Below, in pieces: positions 45,311-57,146 of a stretch of 64,000 nucleotides of DNA (its first letter is position 1; the number at the start of each line of letters is the position of its first letter). This stretch comes from Harmonia axyridis (lineage: Eukaryota; Arthropoda; Insecta; Coleoptera; Coccinellidae): NCBI RefSeq assembly GCF_914767665.1, contig NC_059501.1:2296501-2360500 (forward strand). Direction: 5' to 3'. The notes below the pieces were generated by a model. The model was given only the letters and a program-made list of their open reading frames with translations, searched no databases and was not told the origin of the DNA. The position numbers were made by a program, and so were the translations under genes.

Positions 45311-46680
45311 ATACTTTATTTTTCGTTTTTCCAGTTCGATACAACGCGTTTTTTCATTTGATTTCCGTTTTAAACAATCGCGAATGATTGTTTGAAACAA
45401 AAATAAAATCAAGAAAGAGAAAAATAAAATTATTGCTAGAAGCAACCAAGATTGTTTCTAGCTGACATAAAGACTTTAGATGTGGAAAAAAGGTTCATGA
45501 TCTTGAGATGCAATTATACTTTGCATTCCGTAGTTGAACATCGTCATAATCATTGCAAAAAGTAGACATTTGAGAGTTTGATTTAGAAGATATAGATGTA
45601 CCATGGCTAGTTCCTACATTCAAAACGATCTTGAGGATAAGAAATTAAAAAAATGTGTTGTTCAAAAAGGTTATACCGCACCACTCAATGAATCGTGGTG
45701 CTGGGCAACAAATCACTTCAGTTTTTTCTCGTTAGTACCAATCTTCTAAAGATGCTTGTCAATATTTCGATAGAGAAGATGTTAAGAATTGAGATGAGTG
45801 GAAAGCACTCTATGAAATACGTCAATATTGACCAAAATCTCGAACATCAGGTGGTATTCGTATTTTGGTCCGTGCAAGTTATATTGTTCTCTGACATAGC
45901 TGGTAAGCGCCTTTACCAGAAGCATTGATCACGCCAAAAAATTCCTTGTATCCTGACTGAAAAGCAGCATTTCACAGTCCTGCTAAGATTTCACTGTAAT
46001 GGTGAGGGTAACCTCTTCAAAAGAGGTCCAATGACGTTTATAGAAGAGATTGCACAACAAACTGTGACTTATGGGCTGTTGTAGGTTGGTTTTTTTTGAG
46101 GCCTACAGTTTCCTAGTGAGGGCGGTGCTTATTAACACACTCTAAAAGGTGGCCTTATCTCTAAATTTTCAACCGAAGTAATTTGCTGGAGGCTTTTCTA
46201 GCAACAAGCCACATGCTGCCTCCAGTCCAGGAGACAATTCCAGGACCATGATAAACTTGTACAAATATCTTTAGGTCAGTAATCAAAATCCTCCTCATTG
46301 TGGTGCCAAAAATTGGACAGCAGAAGCATGTTTTCTTACAGAATGAGATGTTCGATTGATATCTATACTCTAGTGATGTTTTAGTCAGTTCTCTGCGTAC
46401 AGAAGACCCTTTGATTGACAGTCACAGCACTAACTCTCTTCAATAAAAATCACGTCAAGCAAACCACGTTACTTTCAACTGCATGACAAGGAATAAAACT
46501 GCACTATCCACTTCTTTGAAAAAGACCAACCAAGTCCACTGGGACCATTCATTTCCATATCATGGTTTCTGATATGTGGGAGCCAACCGTGGCACACCCA
46601 TATAAACCTGTTGAATTGAAGAAGCTCCTCACCAGCAAGAAACTCCTTGAAGAGACTTAGCTATCTTTGCTACATGCTAC
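45311..46680. other. unidentified region, degenerate frames only
   Basis: Short frames on both strands and moderate GC; I could not assign any part to a host gene or element family. It may be a decayed transposon or retrocopy. Confidence 0.3.
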
Positions 46681-47215
46681 AACTTCATTGTAAGAATCCA
46701 ATAATGAACTAACATGACAACGAAAAAAAAAACGACTGCTGTGCAAATATTCAAGCCACACTTCCGTCCCAGCCTCATTTTCCTATCTTGGGTGGGTTGA
46801 GAATGAAGTATGTTTGTTTTTATTTGGTCGTTTGGCATTCTCGCAGCGCCGGTCCAAGGCCTGAGTTGATCGAAAAGTGTGGAAGTATAAAAATGACTGC
46901 ACATAAAGCCACCGGATGCTGCGTTCCGGTAACGACGCGCGTGCTCTCGACGGGCGTCACGACGCATACGAAAACAGGAAATATTTCGCGTGAACGTTTC
47001 CCAGAAACGTCACAGGCGGGGATTGGGGGGAGGTACAGGATTGGTTTTCTTGGGTTTTTTTCTTCTATTTTCGTAGATAAATGAGCCACGTCTGTTCATA
47101 TACTGTTTGGGATCTGAACATTGATGGTAAACTATTTTTTTCACAAATGTCGACTTTGGCCAAACAAAAAAGCATTTTCCATGGCAACATTGTGTATTAT
47201 TTTTTGACGTTTGTT
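46681..47215. other. GC-richer island (about 46830-47050), unknown
   Basis: Overlapping 89-98-codon frames on opposite strands (46788-47084 +, 46820-47089 -). Contains CG-rich text around 46915-46975. No domain recognised. Confidence 0.35.
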
Positions 47216-47520
47216 TTGTCATGTGTTGTACACTTAATTTGTCCAGATTTCTTCGAACAAAATGGACGAAGAGTTATAGTCAATGGAAACCGATACAGAA
47301 CAATGTTAAATGATTTTTTTTCTATTGCTGTTGAAGAGAATTTGGAAGAAATGTGGTTTCGACAAGATACACAGCAACCTTAAAAATCGTTTCATTGAAA
47401 ACAAAATTGAGTGAAGAAGAAATGGTCCAGTTAATTATCTTCAAATGCCATGTGACTGAACACCTTCTGATTTCAGGCAGTCAATCTACTTCTTCACTTC
47501 CTAGTAAAACAAACTATCCC
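47216..47520 (+). pseudogene. mariner-like transposase relic
   Basis: Plus-strand pieces CPDFFEQNGRRVIVNGNRYR, TMLNDFF and EEMWFRQD correspond to the segment around the second catalytic Asp (normally VTVNGDRYR...WFQQDGAT). Beyond it the frame is broken, with remnants of the VNxPP..CDxTP region near 47430-47470. Confidence 0.65.
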
Positions 47521-48434
47521 ATATACACTGTGTCCTTTATTAAGTATGGAACAAATTCATTTTTAGCTAAACAGACCATTTTAAGAAATAACCCTGAAAC
47601 ACGTCGATTTTTATTTTGATTTACCGTAATTCAAAATAATAATCTAATATACAGGGTCGATTACTTTCGAGTAATGACGTCACCGTCCTTTTTTTTTAAT
47701 GGAACACCCCCAATTTGTCTCAATTTTCCCATTACTCTAGCTGAGCTGATTCCAAAAATGTATCACATGTTGATTCCAATTGGAACAGGGTTGACAAAAA
47801 TACAATAGTTTTGTGCTCATAAAGTAACGCGTAGTATTCTTCATTAGTTAAATTAACAATATCATCAAAAATACTTATTGTCTAGCGGCAATTGGTTTGA
47901 ATGTAACACCCTGTAGTTTGTCACATTATATGCTTTTAAATTGATAAGAAATAATTCCTTTCACATTCTATCTGCTAGACCACATGTATCAAACATGTTT
48001 GGAAACAGCTCATTTTTATTAATCTAAAAATGTAAAAAACTACAGGGTGCTACATTCAAACCAATTGCCGCTAGACAATAAGTATTTTTGATAATATTGT
48101 TAATTTAACTAATAAAGAATGTTACGCTTTACTTCATAAGCACACACAAAATTATTGTATTTTTGTCCATCCTGTACGAATTGGAATCAACATGTGATAC
48201 ATTTTTGGAATCAGCTCAGCTAGAGTAATCCGAAAATTGAGACAAAATAGGGGTGTTCAGTTTTAAAAAAATGACGGTGACTTCATTATTCAAAAATAAT
48301 TCACCCTGTTTATTAGATTATTAATTTAAAATACGGTAAATTGAAATCAAAAATAGACGTGTTTCAGAATAATTTCTTAAAATGTTCTGTTTAGCTGAAA
48401 ATGAATTTATTTCATAATTGACGGACAGTGTATA
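47521..48434. repeat. fold-back element family F1, copy 2 (full length)
   Basis: A ~910-bp nested palindrome with outer ends TATACACTGT (about 47522) and ACAGTGTATA (about 48425). Inner landmarks mirrored on both sides are CACGTCGATTTTTA, TACAGGGT near 47651, TCTAGCTGAGCTGATTCCAA, GGCAATTGGTTTGAATGTAA and ACACCCTGTAGTTTG, to a centre near 47960. Same family as 12741-13438. Confidence 0.85.
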
Positions 48435-49939
48435 CATCAATCTCACTGAATAATTTATGTCTTTCTTTGATTTTGAAATTGTATCTACCCCCTCGCCGAT
48501 TGTACCATTACATTCAACGAGTTGATCGGCCGATAAAGGCTTCGTGAAACTCTCGTTAGATGTTCCAATGCAATTGAATTATCATTATCTGCTCCAAGTG
48601 GGAACCATATATCCCGAATATTATAACATGAATCCATCATTTGCTATTATCGCACAGGTCGTACAACTTGCCGTTCTCTCCCGACAGACTCCAACGTTTC
48701 AAACGTGCAAATGCAAATCCTTGCTCGATTACTACACAGGATCAGGACATAGATCAAGGGTTTAATCCTTCAAATGCAGCGTACCAACCGATGATATGGA
48801 AAATCGTATTGAATCACGTTCGTAAGCTGTCTCTCATAGTAAACCGACAGCAATCGATCCACCAATAATGGCCCTATTCATTGCAAATGCGAAATCCATA
48901 GACTAGTGGATTCCTGGAGTTATATACAGCCACTGCCAAAAGTTGAATACATCTCTTGGAACAGGAGGATCGATATATCTCCGAAATATAAATTCCTCGC
49001 TACGGAGACTGTAATTCTGCGAAGATAAACCCAAATTAGGGGGTAATTAGACAGAAAGGGTATCAAAGACAAGGGAAACTTGGTTTGCAGTATAATAAAC
49101 TGTTTTACGAGAGAGGATATCTTATTAAATTGTTCCAGATGTATACAATTGTGGAGTTTATTTCTCAAGGAGTGATTATTCGAGGAATTCTTCGTTGAAA
49201 AATGATATTTTGTTGCTAGGTGGCCGCTCAAATTGTAACAAATCGTCGTTTGTATTGTTTTCATGTGGGATCTTGTCTTCTCGTCTTTCCCTACTATATA
49301 GGAAGGGGTTAGAATGTTCAACTCTTGAAATATTTAAGAGTTAAGAGGGTTGATTTAGTTGTATTCATTCACAGATAAGCTTATATTTCATTGTAAACTA
49401 GACAGCGATGAAGAGTCTTTTATGGTAACACCGAAGACAATTCGTTATATGTGGAATACTTTATTATCATATTATTATAAATGTCAGTGGTGAATGTTGA
49501 ATCGCTTGAGAAAACTCAACAATGATAATTGTTACACGGATTGATGCATTGATGGAAACTAGTACATGTAAACGAAATTTCATCACATAAAACGATGAAC
49601 TATCCATTTTTTCACTGAAATCTGCTGAACCTAGTCCTGTCTCGACAATTTGTCACTCTATTCTTGATGAGATATTTGAAATTATCTAAACATTTTCGAT
49701 GAGTAGTTACTGAAACGTAATATTCAAATGAGCTATACTGGAAACATGTTTTATGCCATATAAATTAAAAAGTATAACACTATCATGAAAAAACCTTCAC
49801 ACACTTTCTAATAAATATATATTAATTTTTCAGTGTTTGTTGTTTGTAAATGCGTCAGGATATTCAAGCACATAACACATGCAGAAGAGTTCTAATTTAT
49901 ACTGATTTTCATAGAATCAAAAAAATGAAATGGGGTTGA
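48435..49939. other. intergenic; GC-richer stretch at about 48480-48900
   Basis: Contains frames of 73-133 codons on either strand without recognisable features; 49330-49930 is AT-rich. Confidence 0.35.
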
Positions 49940-50710
49940 ACTTACTATGGGCCTAAACTTTTCAACAACCTGCCACCCACGAAAAGGGTAATGCCTAATA
50001 AACAGTTCAAGCTTTGCTTGAAAAAATATTTGTCGAGTTTTTGAGTCTTTTCATTGTAATATATTTTCGATGATTTTCAAGATTTTTCAATTTTTTTCTT
50101 GTATTTGACGTATGTAAACATTTGTGAAATGTGATAGCATGAAGATATATTAAAATTATATCTCATGATATAGACATTTTGATTTTGCTATTAATGCGAC
50201 TTTAATATGACAAAAAAATTATATCAACAAAAGGAAAAACAGAATTATCCAAAGGTTCACAGTAGAAGAAAACTGCTAATAAATCGAACTAACAACTTGA
50301 AAAATACAGATTTGTGTATGGAATAAAAGTTTAAGAGCCACCCACGGTGAGGGTGATGCCTTATAAACAGTTCAAGCTTTGCTTAAAAAAATATTTGTTG
50401 AGTAAATATTTATTTTCATTGTAAGGATATATTTCCGATGATTCTCAGGATTTTTCAATTTTTTTTCTTGTATTTGACGTATGTTAACATTTGTGAAATA
50501 TAATAGCATGAAGATATATTAAAATTATATCTCATGATATAGACATTTTGATTTTGCTATTAATGCGACTTCAATATGACAAAAAAATTATATCAACAAA
50601 AGGCAAAACAAAATTATCCAAAAGTTTACTGTAGAATAAAACTACTAATAAATCGAACTAATAACTTGAAAAACGACGTAAATTTCAATACAATATACAG
50701 ATTCATGTAT
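49940..50710 (+). repeat. non-LTR retrotransposon 3' end, tandemly duplicated
   Basis: The first unit (about 49945-50337) begins with a translation YYGPKLFNNLPPTKRVMP and FKLCLKKYL, the conserved C-terminal tail of many non-LTR reverse-transcriptase ORFs, followed by an AT-rich 3' UTR. A second unit (about 50338-50700) repeats the same sequence from PPT.R through ATATCTCATGATATAGACAT at ~90% identity by eye. Not coding now. Confidence 0.65.
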
Positions 50711-51720
50711 GAGACAAAATTGAATCACGCGAACTAAAATCTGTTGCACTCCTCGCCTTGAGTTTTATGAACCCAAGTTTTGTTTATATATCGATTCAGG
50801 TTAAGATGCAGCAAAACAAGATGACTCTCCCGAATTTCGACCGTATCCCTTATTCTGCAGTTTCCCAAAAGCTCCATAAATCTTCACCAAAGGATACGCT
50901 TCTTGATTTCCTGGAAACGTTGTTCGACGTTGTCTACGATGTGAGACGGGAAAATGAAAAGCTTCCCAGCGTCCGATCGACAAATACGTGTGTTCGAAGA
51001 ACGGAGATGAATAATAAAGCCAACATCCAGGATCCAGAATGTATAAACAACATAATACCGCCTCCTAAAACCGTGTTTCTGTCCGAAATTGTATCCAGGA
51101 GTCTATCCTAGAATTTATTGTCGACTCCGGTCGGTTCCGAACAAGAAAGAATAAATAATATATCCCGATGTTGTATACATCGGAGGGAGTTGAACCGCCA
51201 GAGGGCGTAGTTGAGGGCTGATTTGTTGATTTATAAAAGGGAGATGTTCGGACGCTGGTATTGGCATGTGAGATGTAATGGGGAATTTTCGAACGTTTTT
51301 AGGTTTGGGAAACATCGAAAATTCCGGATAAATATTTATTATTCAATGTAACTCACTGTTTGTTTTACTCAGGTTTTCCTGTTCTGTCCTTCACTTCCGT
51401 AGGATTAAACCTTTCGTTTGATGAACACGAATTTTAAGATAATTCTTCAATTCCTGTGATAAAAAATTAGATAAAATAGTGTTATTCAACTGAAGTGAAA
51501 TCGTATTTGTATGTCAGAGAAGATCAAACTTGAAGGTGAAGGATTATCTCGGTATCATTCAATTAGAATAGTATTCATTACGGCCTCAACGGTTTCTTTT
51601 TTTTTAAGTTCAAGGTATCCCTCCATACAGTATTGGAAATATTGGAATTTATGGAGTAGATATCTAATTTCAACAGGTGGAATAAAAAAACTCAAAAATC
51701 AAATCCCGATAAAAGGCGAC
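50711..51720. other. intergenic; GC-richer island at about 50750-51330
   Basis: A 117-codon plus frame at 50758-51111 overlaps minus frames and has no recognisable domain, signal or splice context. Left as unknown. Confidence 0.35.
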
Positions 51721-52562
51721 TAGGCTTAAGCTTGACTTGATTGCACGTCAAGCTCAAGTCAACTAATAGTTTTTAAATCTCAAGTCAAGTCAAGTATTTA
51801 TTTATCAAGTACTCGAATCATATCAAGCTACTTGATTTTTAGCACTTTTATTGTGTAGTATCATTTCAAAAAAAATGATAAAATGAGAAGTAACTTTGGA
51901 AAAAACACTTTTATTTATTAGAATTTTTGTATTAAAGAACTGAACGAAAATATCAACTTTTTGAAATAGAAACATAAATTAAATCACTATAAATCAAAAC
52001 AAAATGAAAAATAATAAAAAAATTAAGTTTTTTAATATCGACAAACCTCCAAGCTTTGTTTGATTTCATAATTTACCATCCAGGATCTAAGACACATTAG
52101 GCATCTCATAGATTGGTCGCCTAACCTATTGCGGGTTTTTGTAACTGTAAGAGCAGCTCTGGAAAATTGTCTTTCAACAGGAGCTGAAGATGCTGACGTT
52201 ATTAAAAAATCCTTGGCCATTTTGGCCAAGTTTGGGAAGATATTCCTGACCATTTACCAATAGATGACATAGAAATGTGAGAAAACTTCTAATGAAGTCA
52301 CACTGGCGAATGCTTCAGTCTCTCGGCGCTCGAGGAATCCCCTTATTTAGTCTGAGCGCGCACGAAATTGCAAAAATATATGCCGTGCGACGCATGCATA
52401 TCAAGCTCAAGTTATGTCAAGTAGCTTGATATCAAGTCAAGCAATAAATATCTAAAATCGAGTCGAGTCAAGTCAAGCTCAAGAATGTAATATGTAACGA
52501 GCTTGATTTTTAAGTCAAGTAGTTGGTGAAAATGTTAAGCTTATAAGCTTGATGAATCCCTA
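51721..52562 (-). mobile_element. hAT-type element derivative with CAAGTC subterminal repeats
   Basis: 842 bp flanked by 8-bp near-duplicates AAGGCGAC (51713-51720) and AAGGTCAC (52563-52570), the TSD length of hAT elements. The ends start TAGG. Both subterminal regions (51725-51840, 52390-52550) are packed with TCAAGTC/GACTTGA motifs in both orientations, a typical transposase-binding arrangement for hAT. The interior keeps a scrap of the transposase dimerisation domain. Non-autonomous. Confidence 0.75.
52032..52256 (-). pseudogene. hAT transposase C-terminal (dimerisation) fragment
   Basis: The minus frame from 52253 reads IFPNLAKMAKDFLITSASSA, PVERQFSRAALTVTKTRNRL and GDQSMRCLMCLRSW. This is the hAT C-terminal signature (P.L...A.D.L...A.S...ER.FS.A......R..L). 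A conserved Trp and a stop lie just upstream, so the rest of the enzyme is gone. Confidence 0.88.
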
Positions 52563-53077
52563 AAGGTCACCAAGTAGCTCTAAGGGGTAGGTTCTTCATC
52601 CTTATAATACATAGGAGAACTAACGGATTTACCTTCGACACACCCGATATTTGTTATGCTACGTCTACTTTATTATTTACCGCAGCCACTGTTGAGGATT
52701 GCCATCCCCCATGCATCTTTAAAGCCATTAAATCTGCCAGAGCATTGGCCAAAATTGTTGGAGATAACCGACGTAAACAATGTCCTGTGTATTAGGCAAA
52801 TTGCTTCTATTCAGCAGAACATTTTCAGATCGGAAAGTCGTCTTTTTTTCTTAGCAATCCATGAAACGTTCATAAGCGTATTAGTATTTTTCTTCGGATT
52901 GATACAGCAACAAATTAAAGATGACATTTTCATCATTTTTCCCAACGATGTTCATCATCACTGTTCTTTTCAAATAATTATGAAAGATAAGTAGATATTA
53001 AGCCGGGATATGTTATGATTTTCTGCCTTTTGTTACAACGCTAAACGAATAGTTTGAGCACAAATGAAAAATTTCTA
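52563..53077. other. intergenic, nothing recognised
   Basis: A 112-codon frame at 52656-52994 shows no known feature. Confidence 0.35.
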
Positions 53078-54655
53078 CACTGATCAACAATTGCTAGGGA
53101 TCACTTATGAACTTCTCTTCATTTGTATTTTTTTCAAGTTATCTCGTGAATATCTGTACATTATATGTTTTCTAAGGAAAAAGTAAGACGTTTTGAGTTG
53201 ATTATATCAAAGTCTTCCTCACTTCATCGGCTTTTGTTCACAAAATCGGTTATTATCTGTAGGCTGTTACAGGTGGAGTGAAAAGCAATGTGGTATTTGT
53301 TATTAAATCTGTTTTTTTTCTCTCGTTCAAACACATAAGGTGACAATAATTGAAGAAATGAGAACAATATCAGCTTATCAGTCATGCCGAGAAGACGTTT
53401 GGCTCCTGTGCAACTGGACCAAATCATACGGTGGATACAGGAAGGTTTGTCCCAGGGAGAAGTGTCCCGGCGGTTGAATGTTTTGCGAAGTGTCGTGAGT
53501 CGGGCTTGGAATAGGTTCATCCAAAACGACTCAGTAGCTTTTGTTCATGGGGGAGGTCGGCAGCGCAGTACAACAGCTGCCCAAGATCGTCATTTGATCC
53601 TCAATGCTAGGAGAAATCCCACTTACCCGGCGTCGCGGCTCAATAGATCACTGAGAGTTGCAACAGGAGTTCTAATTTCGAACCAGACTGTAAGACGACG
53701 ACTACATGTTCGTGGTTTGAGAGCACGTAGGAGGGTACAACATCCCCGTTTGAATAGGGAACACCGGGTTCATCGACGGCAATGGGCTGAGGAGCACCGC
53801 AATTGGACACTTGAAGATTGGAGCCGATTTACGGATGAGTCTAGATTTCGTTTGGTCAACTCCGATGGACGTATTCTTGCTTGGAGGGAAAGAGGTCGAA
53901 GGTATGCAGAACAGTTTATGGTACCCACAACAGCTTTTGGCGGAGGTTCTATATGTGTATGGGGACGCATTTGTTTGAACCAACGCACAGAGTTGGTTGT
54001 TCTGCAGAACACCACCATGACCAACCAGAGATATCACGATATGATTATTGAACCTATAATTGTTCCGTTAGCGGCTGCCGTGGGCGAGAATTTCATTTTA
54101 ATTGACGATAATGCCCGTCCACACCGTAGTCGTCTGGTTAATGAAGCGCTAGAAACTCATGCTATTGATAGGATGGACTGGCCAGCTCGCTCTCCAGACA
54201 TGAATTGCATCGAACATGTCTGGTCTGAGATGTCTAGACAATTGTCAACCTTAGAACAACCGATCAATAACCTGGAGGACCTTTCTAACGCTTTACGGGA
54301 TATTTGGACGAATTTACCCCAAAATTTTATAAATCGTTTGATCGAAAGTATGCCTCGTAGGGTAGAATGCTTGAGACGAGCTCGTGGGGGACCAACTAGG
54401 TACTAGCTTAACCGAAACTTCAGCCTTCTTGTGGTTTCATCATAAAATTTTTATGTTATTCAAACACAGAATTTTGAGTGTTCCTAATAAAGTCTTTTTT
54501 TCTCTCCAACTTTCCATTTTTTCATTCTCTTCTCAAGTGAACCATATTATCAACTGAAAATACTCTGATATCTGACTAAATTTATAATCTTGGAGCGAAT
54601 ATTTCAGAAATAAATTTAGAGCAATTAAATGATCCCTATCAATTGTTGAGCAGTT
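53078..54655 (+). mobile_element. apparently intact Tc1-like transposon (DD34E)
   Basis: 1,578 bp between TA dinucleotides (53076-53077, 54656-54657). Terminal inverted repeats of about 28-30 bp, left CACTGATCAACAATTGCTAG and right (reverse complement) AACTGCTCAACAATTGATAG, continue with GGATCA. They differ at a few positions. One uninterrupted transposase frame lies inside. It is the best-preserved DNA transposon of the window and could be autonomous. Confidence 0.92.
53384..54406 (+). CDS. Tc1-like transposase, DD34E, full length
   Basis: 340 residues, the usual length for Tc1 transposases. The N-terminus has two helix-turn-helix modules (residues ~8-45 with SQGEVSRRLNVLRSVVSRAW, and ~65-110 ending TVRRRLHVRGL) separated by a GGGRQRSTT linker that serves as the GRPR-like AT-hook. 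Catalytic triad: Asp151 (SRFTDESRF), Asp242 (LIDDNARPH) and Glu277 (DMNCIEHVW), with 34 residues between the last two. A GGGSICVWG glycine-rich box is at about 186-194. All catalytic positions are present and no stops occur. The enzyme would cut and paste the element at TA sites in the nucleus. The ATG at 53384 gives the full first HTH; an upstream ATG at 53358 is out of frame. Confidence 0.95.
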   Translation: MPRRRLAPVQLDQIIRWIQEGLSQGEVSRRLNVLRSVVSRAWNRFIQNDSVAFVHGGGRQRSTTAAQDRHLILNARRNPTYPASRLNRSLRVATGVLISNQTVRRRLHVRGLRARRRVQHPRLNREHRVHRRQWAEEHRNWTLEDWSRFTDESRFRLVNSDGRILAWRERGRRYAEQFMVPTTAFGGGSICVWGRICLNQRTELVVLQNTTMTNQRYHDMIIEPIIVPLAAAVGENFILIDDNARPHRSRLVNEALETHAIDRMDWPARSPDMNCIEHVWSEMSRQLSTLEQPINNLEDLSNALRDIWTNLPQNFINRLIESMPRRVECLRRARGGPTRY

Positions 54656-55140
54656 TATTTTAATATTTTTGACATCTCATTTTACGTGTTGAAAAAACAG
54701 CTCAATCCTTCATGTCAGACGGAATACATAAAAATGTTATCCTAACGCTTTCCGAAAATTTCGGGGCACACGAGAAAATACTCTTTTCTGACATAATTTA
54801 TGGTTTGGAAAGTGTTAAAGGCTTCTTGCTCCAATAGGCCGCTAATTGCAAGTGAGTTAGCACAAGCGAGGAGAGTGATAAATAGCCAATTTCTACATAA
54901 CTAGACACGTTAAGAGCTTTGACTTCTTTGGTAACGAGATAAAGTGAGGAAGAGACAACTCCGATTTCGGAGTTTTGGCATTTTTTATTGCTCATCATCT
55001 TTAATGAAAAAAAATAGCATTCCTCAAGATGAAATCTGTCCGGACCTTCATTAGTGAATAAACTGATCAATGGTTGAAACGATATTATGCGGAAAGTAGG
55101 TGCTAAGATTTGAGATCCACTACTCTTCGAATATTGAGTA
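54656..55140. other. AT-rich intergenic sequence, nothing recognised
   Basis: A 135-codon minus frame (54798-55205) has no recognisable feature. Confidence 0.4.
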
Positions 55141-56274
55141 CAGGATGATTTATTTACAAATCTTGATAATCCTAATTTTCTCGAAAACGGACGATTTGTT
55201 TTCAATCTGTAAACAGGATTATGTACAAGTCAATCTTAACTTGGTCGGTTATATTATCCCCCCAACCTCTCTGTGGTCTACCTCTATTTCATTTTTGTTT
55301 TCTTGGTCTCCATTCCATTGAAAAGAAGTGGCTGAAAGAAGCTCAGAACAGAAGATGTGGGAAACAAAAGAAGAGTTCTATGTCCAGTTAGGCTATGAAG
55401 GACTGCTGCTTGATTTTAGATGTTTTGTACAAATCAATCTTGACTTGGTCGGTTATATCATCCGCCCAACGTCTTTGTGGTCCACCCCTATGGTTCTGAG
55501 AGGCTGCTGCTTGATTTGAGATGTGTTGCATAAATCAATCTTGACTTGGTTGCTTATATCATCCACCCAACGTCTCTGTGGTCTACCTCTATTCCGTTTT
55601 TGTTCTCTTGGAAATAAATGGCCATAAGGAGCTCAGAACAGAAGGATGTGGAAAACAAAAGAGGAGGTCTATGTCCAGGTGGGCTATAAGAGGCTGCTGC
55701 TTGATGTTTTGTACAAGTCATTCTTGACTTGGTTGGTTATATCATCCGCCCAACGTCTCAGTGGTCTACCTCTATTCCGTTTTTGTTCTCTTGGTTTCCA
55801 TTCCATTGAAAAGAAGTGGATGACAGAAGCTCGGTACAGAAGGAAGTGGAAAACAAAAGGGGAAGCCTATGTCCAGGAGTGGGCTATAAGAGGCTGCTGC
55901 TTGAGATGCGTGTGAAACTCAGACCAAAAATTAAAGACACAAGGCGTAAATCTGTTGTCAATTCTTCTTTTAGAAACATCCTTTGTTATTATGCCATAAG
56001 ATAGATCATTTCATTTCAATTTTTTTTCTAAAGCTCTATTCAAAACCATATCCCATTATTTTTTTTGTATTGTGACAGTATGCCCTGATTTACAGTCATA
56101 GGTATGATTTTTTTTCTGAAAATTAGAAAGGTGTTATTATATTACGACATTGAATATGGTCATACTCCTATTATAGCTTATTGACTAGGCAGAGGTTTCC
56201 AGATTTTCTTCAAAACGTGTTCACAGGTCAACTAGAAAATTGTCGACATAAAACCGTGATAATGTTGAGTTATA
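55141..56274. repeat. tandem array of rearranged non-LTR retrotransposon tail units
   Basis: Units start with TACAAGTCAATCTTGACTTG-like text (near 55221, 55430, 55533, 55711). Each carries two retrotransposon C-terminal motifs in opposite orientation: minus-strand REQKRNRGRPQRRWADDI and plus-strand WMTEARYRRKWKTKGEAYVQ. In intact elements both lie on one strand. The third unit has lost its middle. The last unit continues into a 3' UTR that ends at 56274, beside mariner copy E. Confidence 0.75.
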
Positions 56275-57146
56275 AAGGGTGTTTTTTTTTAGAGCTATAG
56301 AACTTTAAATTGCAATAAAACAACGATGGGTCATTTGATTGACATGAATTTTATTTATCCGCAAGATAACCTTGTGGCATTACATTTTAAATATGATTTC
56401 TGGCATATGCACGGCTGGCTCGGATATAGTCCAATCTGGACGTCCAATTTTCGATGACTTTTTCCAACATTTGTGGCCGTATATCGGCAATAATAGGCGA
56501 ATGTTGTCTTCCAAATTGTCAAGGGTTTGTGGCTCATCCGCGTAGACCAATGACTTTACATAGCCCCACAGAAAGTAGTCTAGCGGTGTTAAATCACAAG
56601 ATCTTGGAGGCCAATTCACAACTCCAAAACGTGAAATTAGGTGGTCACCAAACGTGTCTTTCAATAAATCGATCGTGGCACGAGCTGTGTGGCATGTTGC
56701 GCCGTCTTGTTGGAACCACAGCTCCTGGACATCATGGTTGTTCAATTAAGGAATGAAAAAGTTAGTAATCATGGCTTTATACCGATCACCATTGACTGTA
56801 ACGTTCTGGGCATCATCGTTTCTAAAGAAGTACGGACCAATGATTCCACCAGCCCATAAAGCGCACCAAACAGTCAATTTTTCTGGATGTAACGGTGTTT
56901 CGACATACACTTGAGGATTAGCTTCACTCCAAATGCGCTTCATCGCTAAACGCGATACGTATTCCGCACAGAACCATTATTTTCGAAATAAAATTGCACT
57001 ATTTGCAAGCGTTGTTCAGGCGTGAGTCTATTCATGATGAATTGCCAAACAAAACTGAGAATAAATCACTTGACAGCTGTTGAATCGGTCACCATCTTGA
57101 ACAGAAATGCCAACTTAAAGTTATATACCTCGAAAAAAACACCCTA
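56275..57146 (-). mobile_element. DD41D (rosa-like) mariner derivative, copy E
   Basis: 872 bp on the minus strand between TA dinucleotides (56273-56274, 57147-57148), with both inverted repeats. It has the shared internal deletion plus two further ones: about 20 bp at the ALRPFYF junction and about 40 bp removing HFWLNGYVN. The frame 56745-56380 keeps WFQQDGAT, DYFLWGYVKS and the HMPEIIF tail with small losses. It sits exactly between two units of the retrotransposon-tail array. Confidence 0.9.

Noticed and set aside
50758..51111. 117-codon frame as a possible gene
   Set aside because: No domain, signal peptide, splice-supported extension or promoter, and it overlaps minus-strand frames of similar quality.
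51720..52560. Repeated CAAGTC motifs suggesting a CRISPR-like or satellite array
   Set aside because: Irregular spacing, both orientations, no spacers of equal size, and a hAT transposase scrap in the middle. Explained as hAT subterminal repeats.
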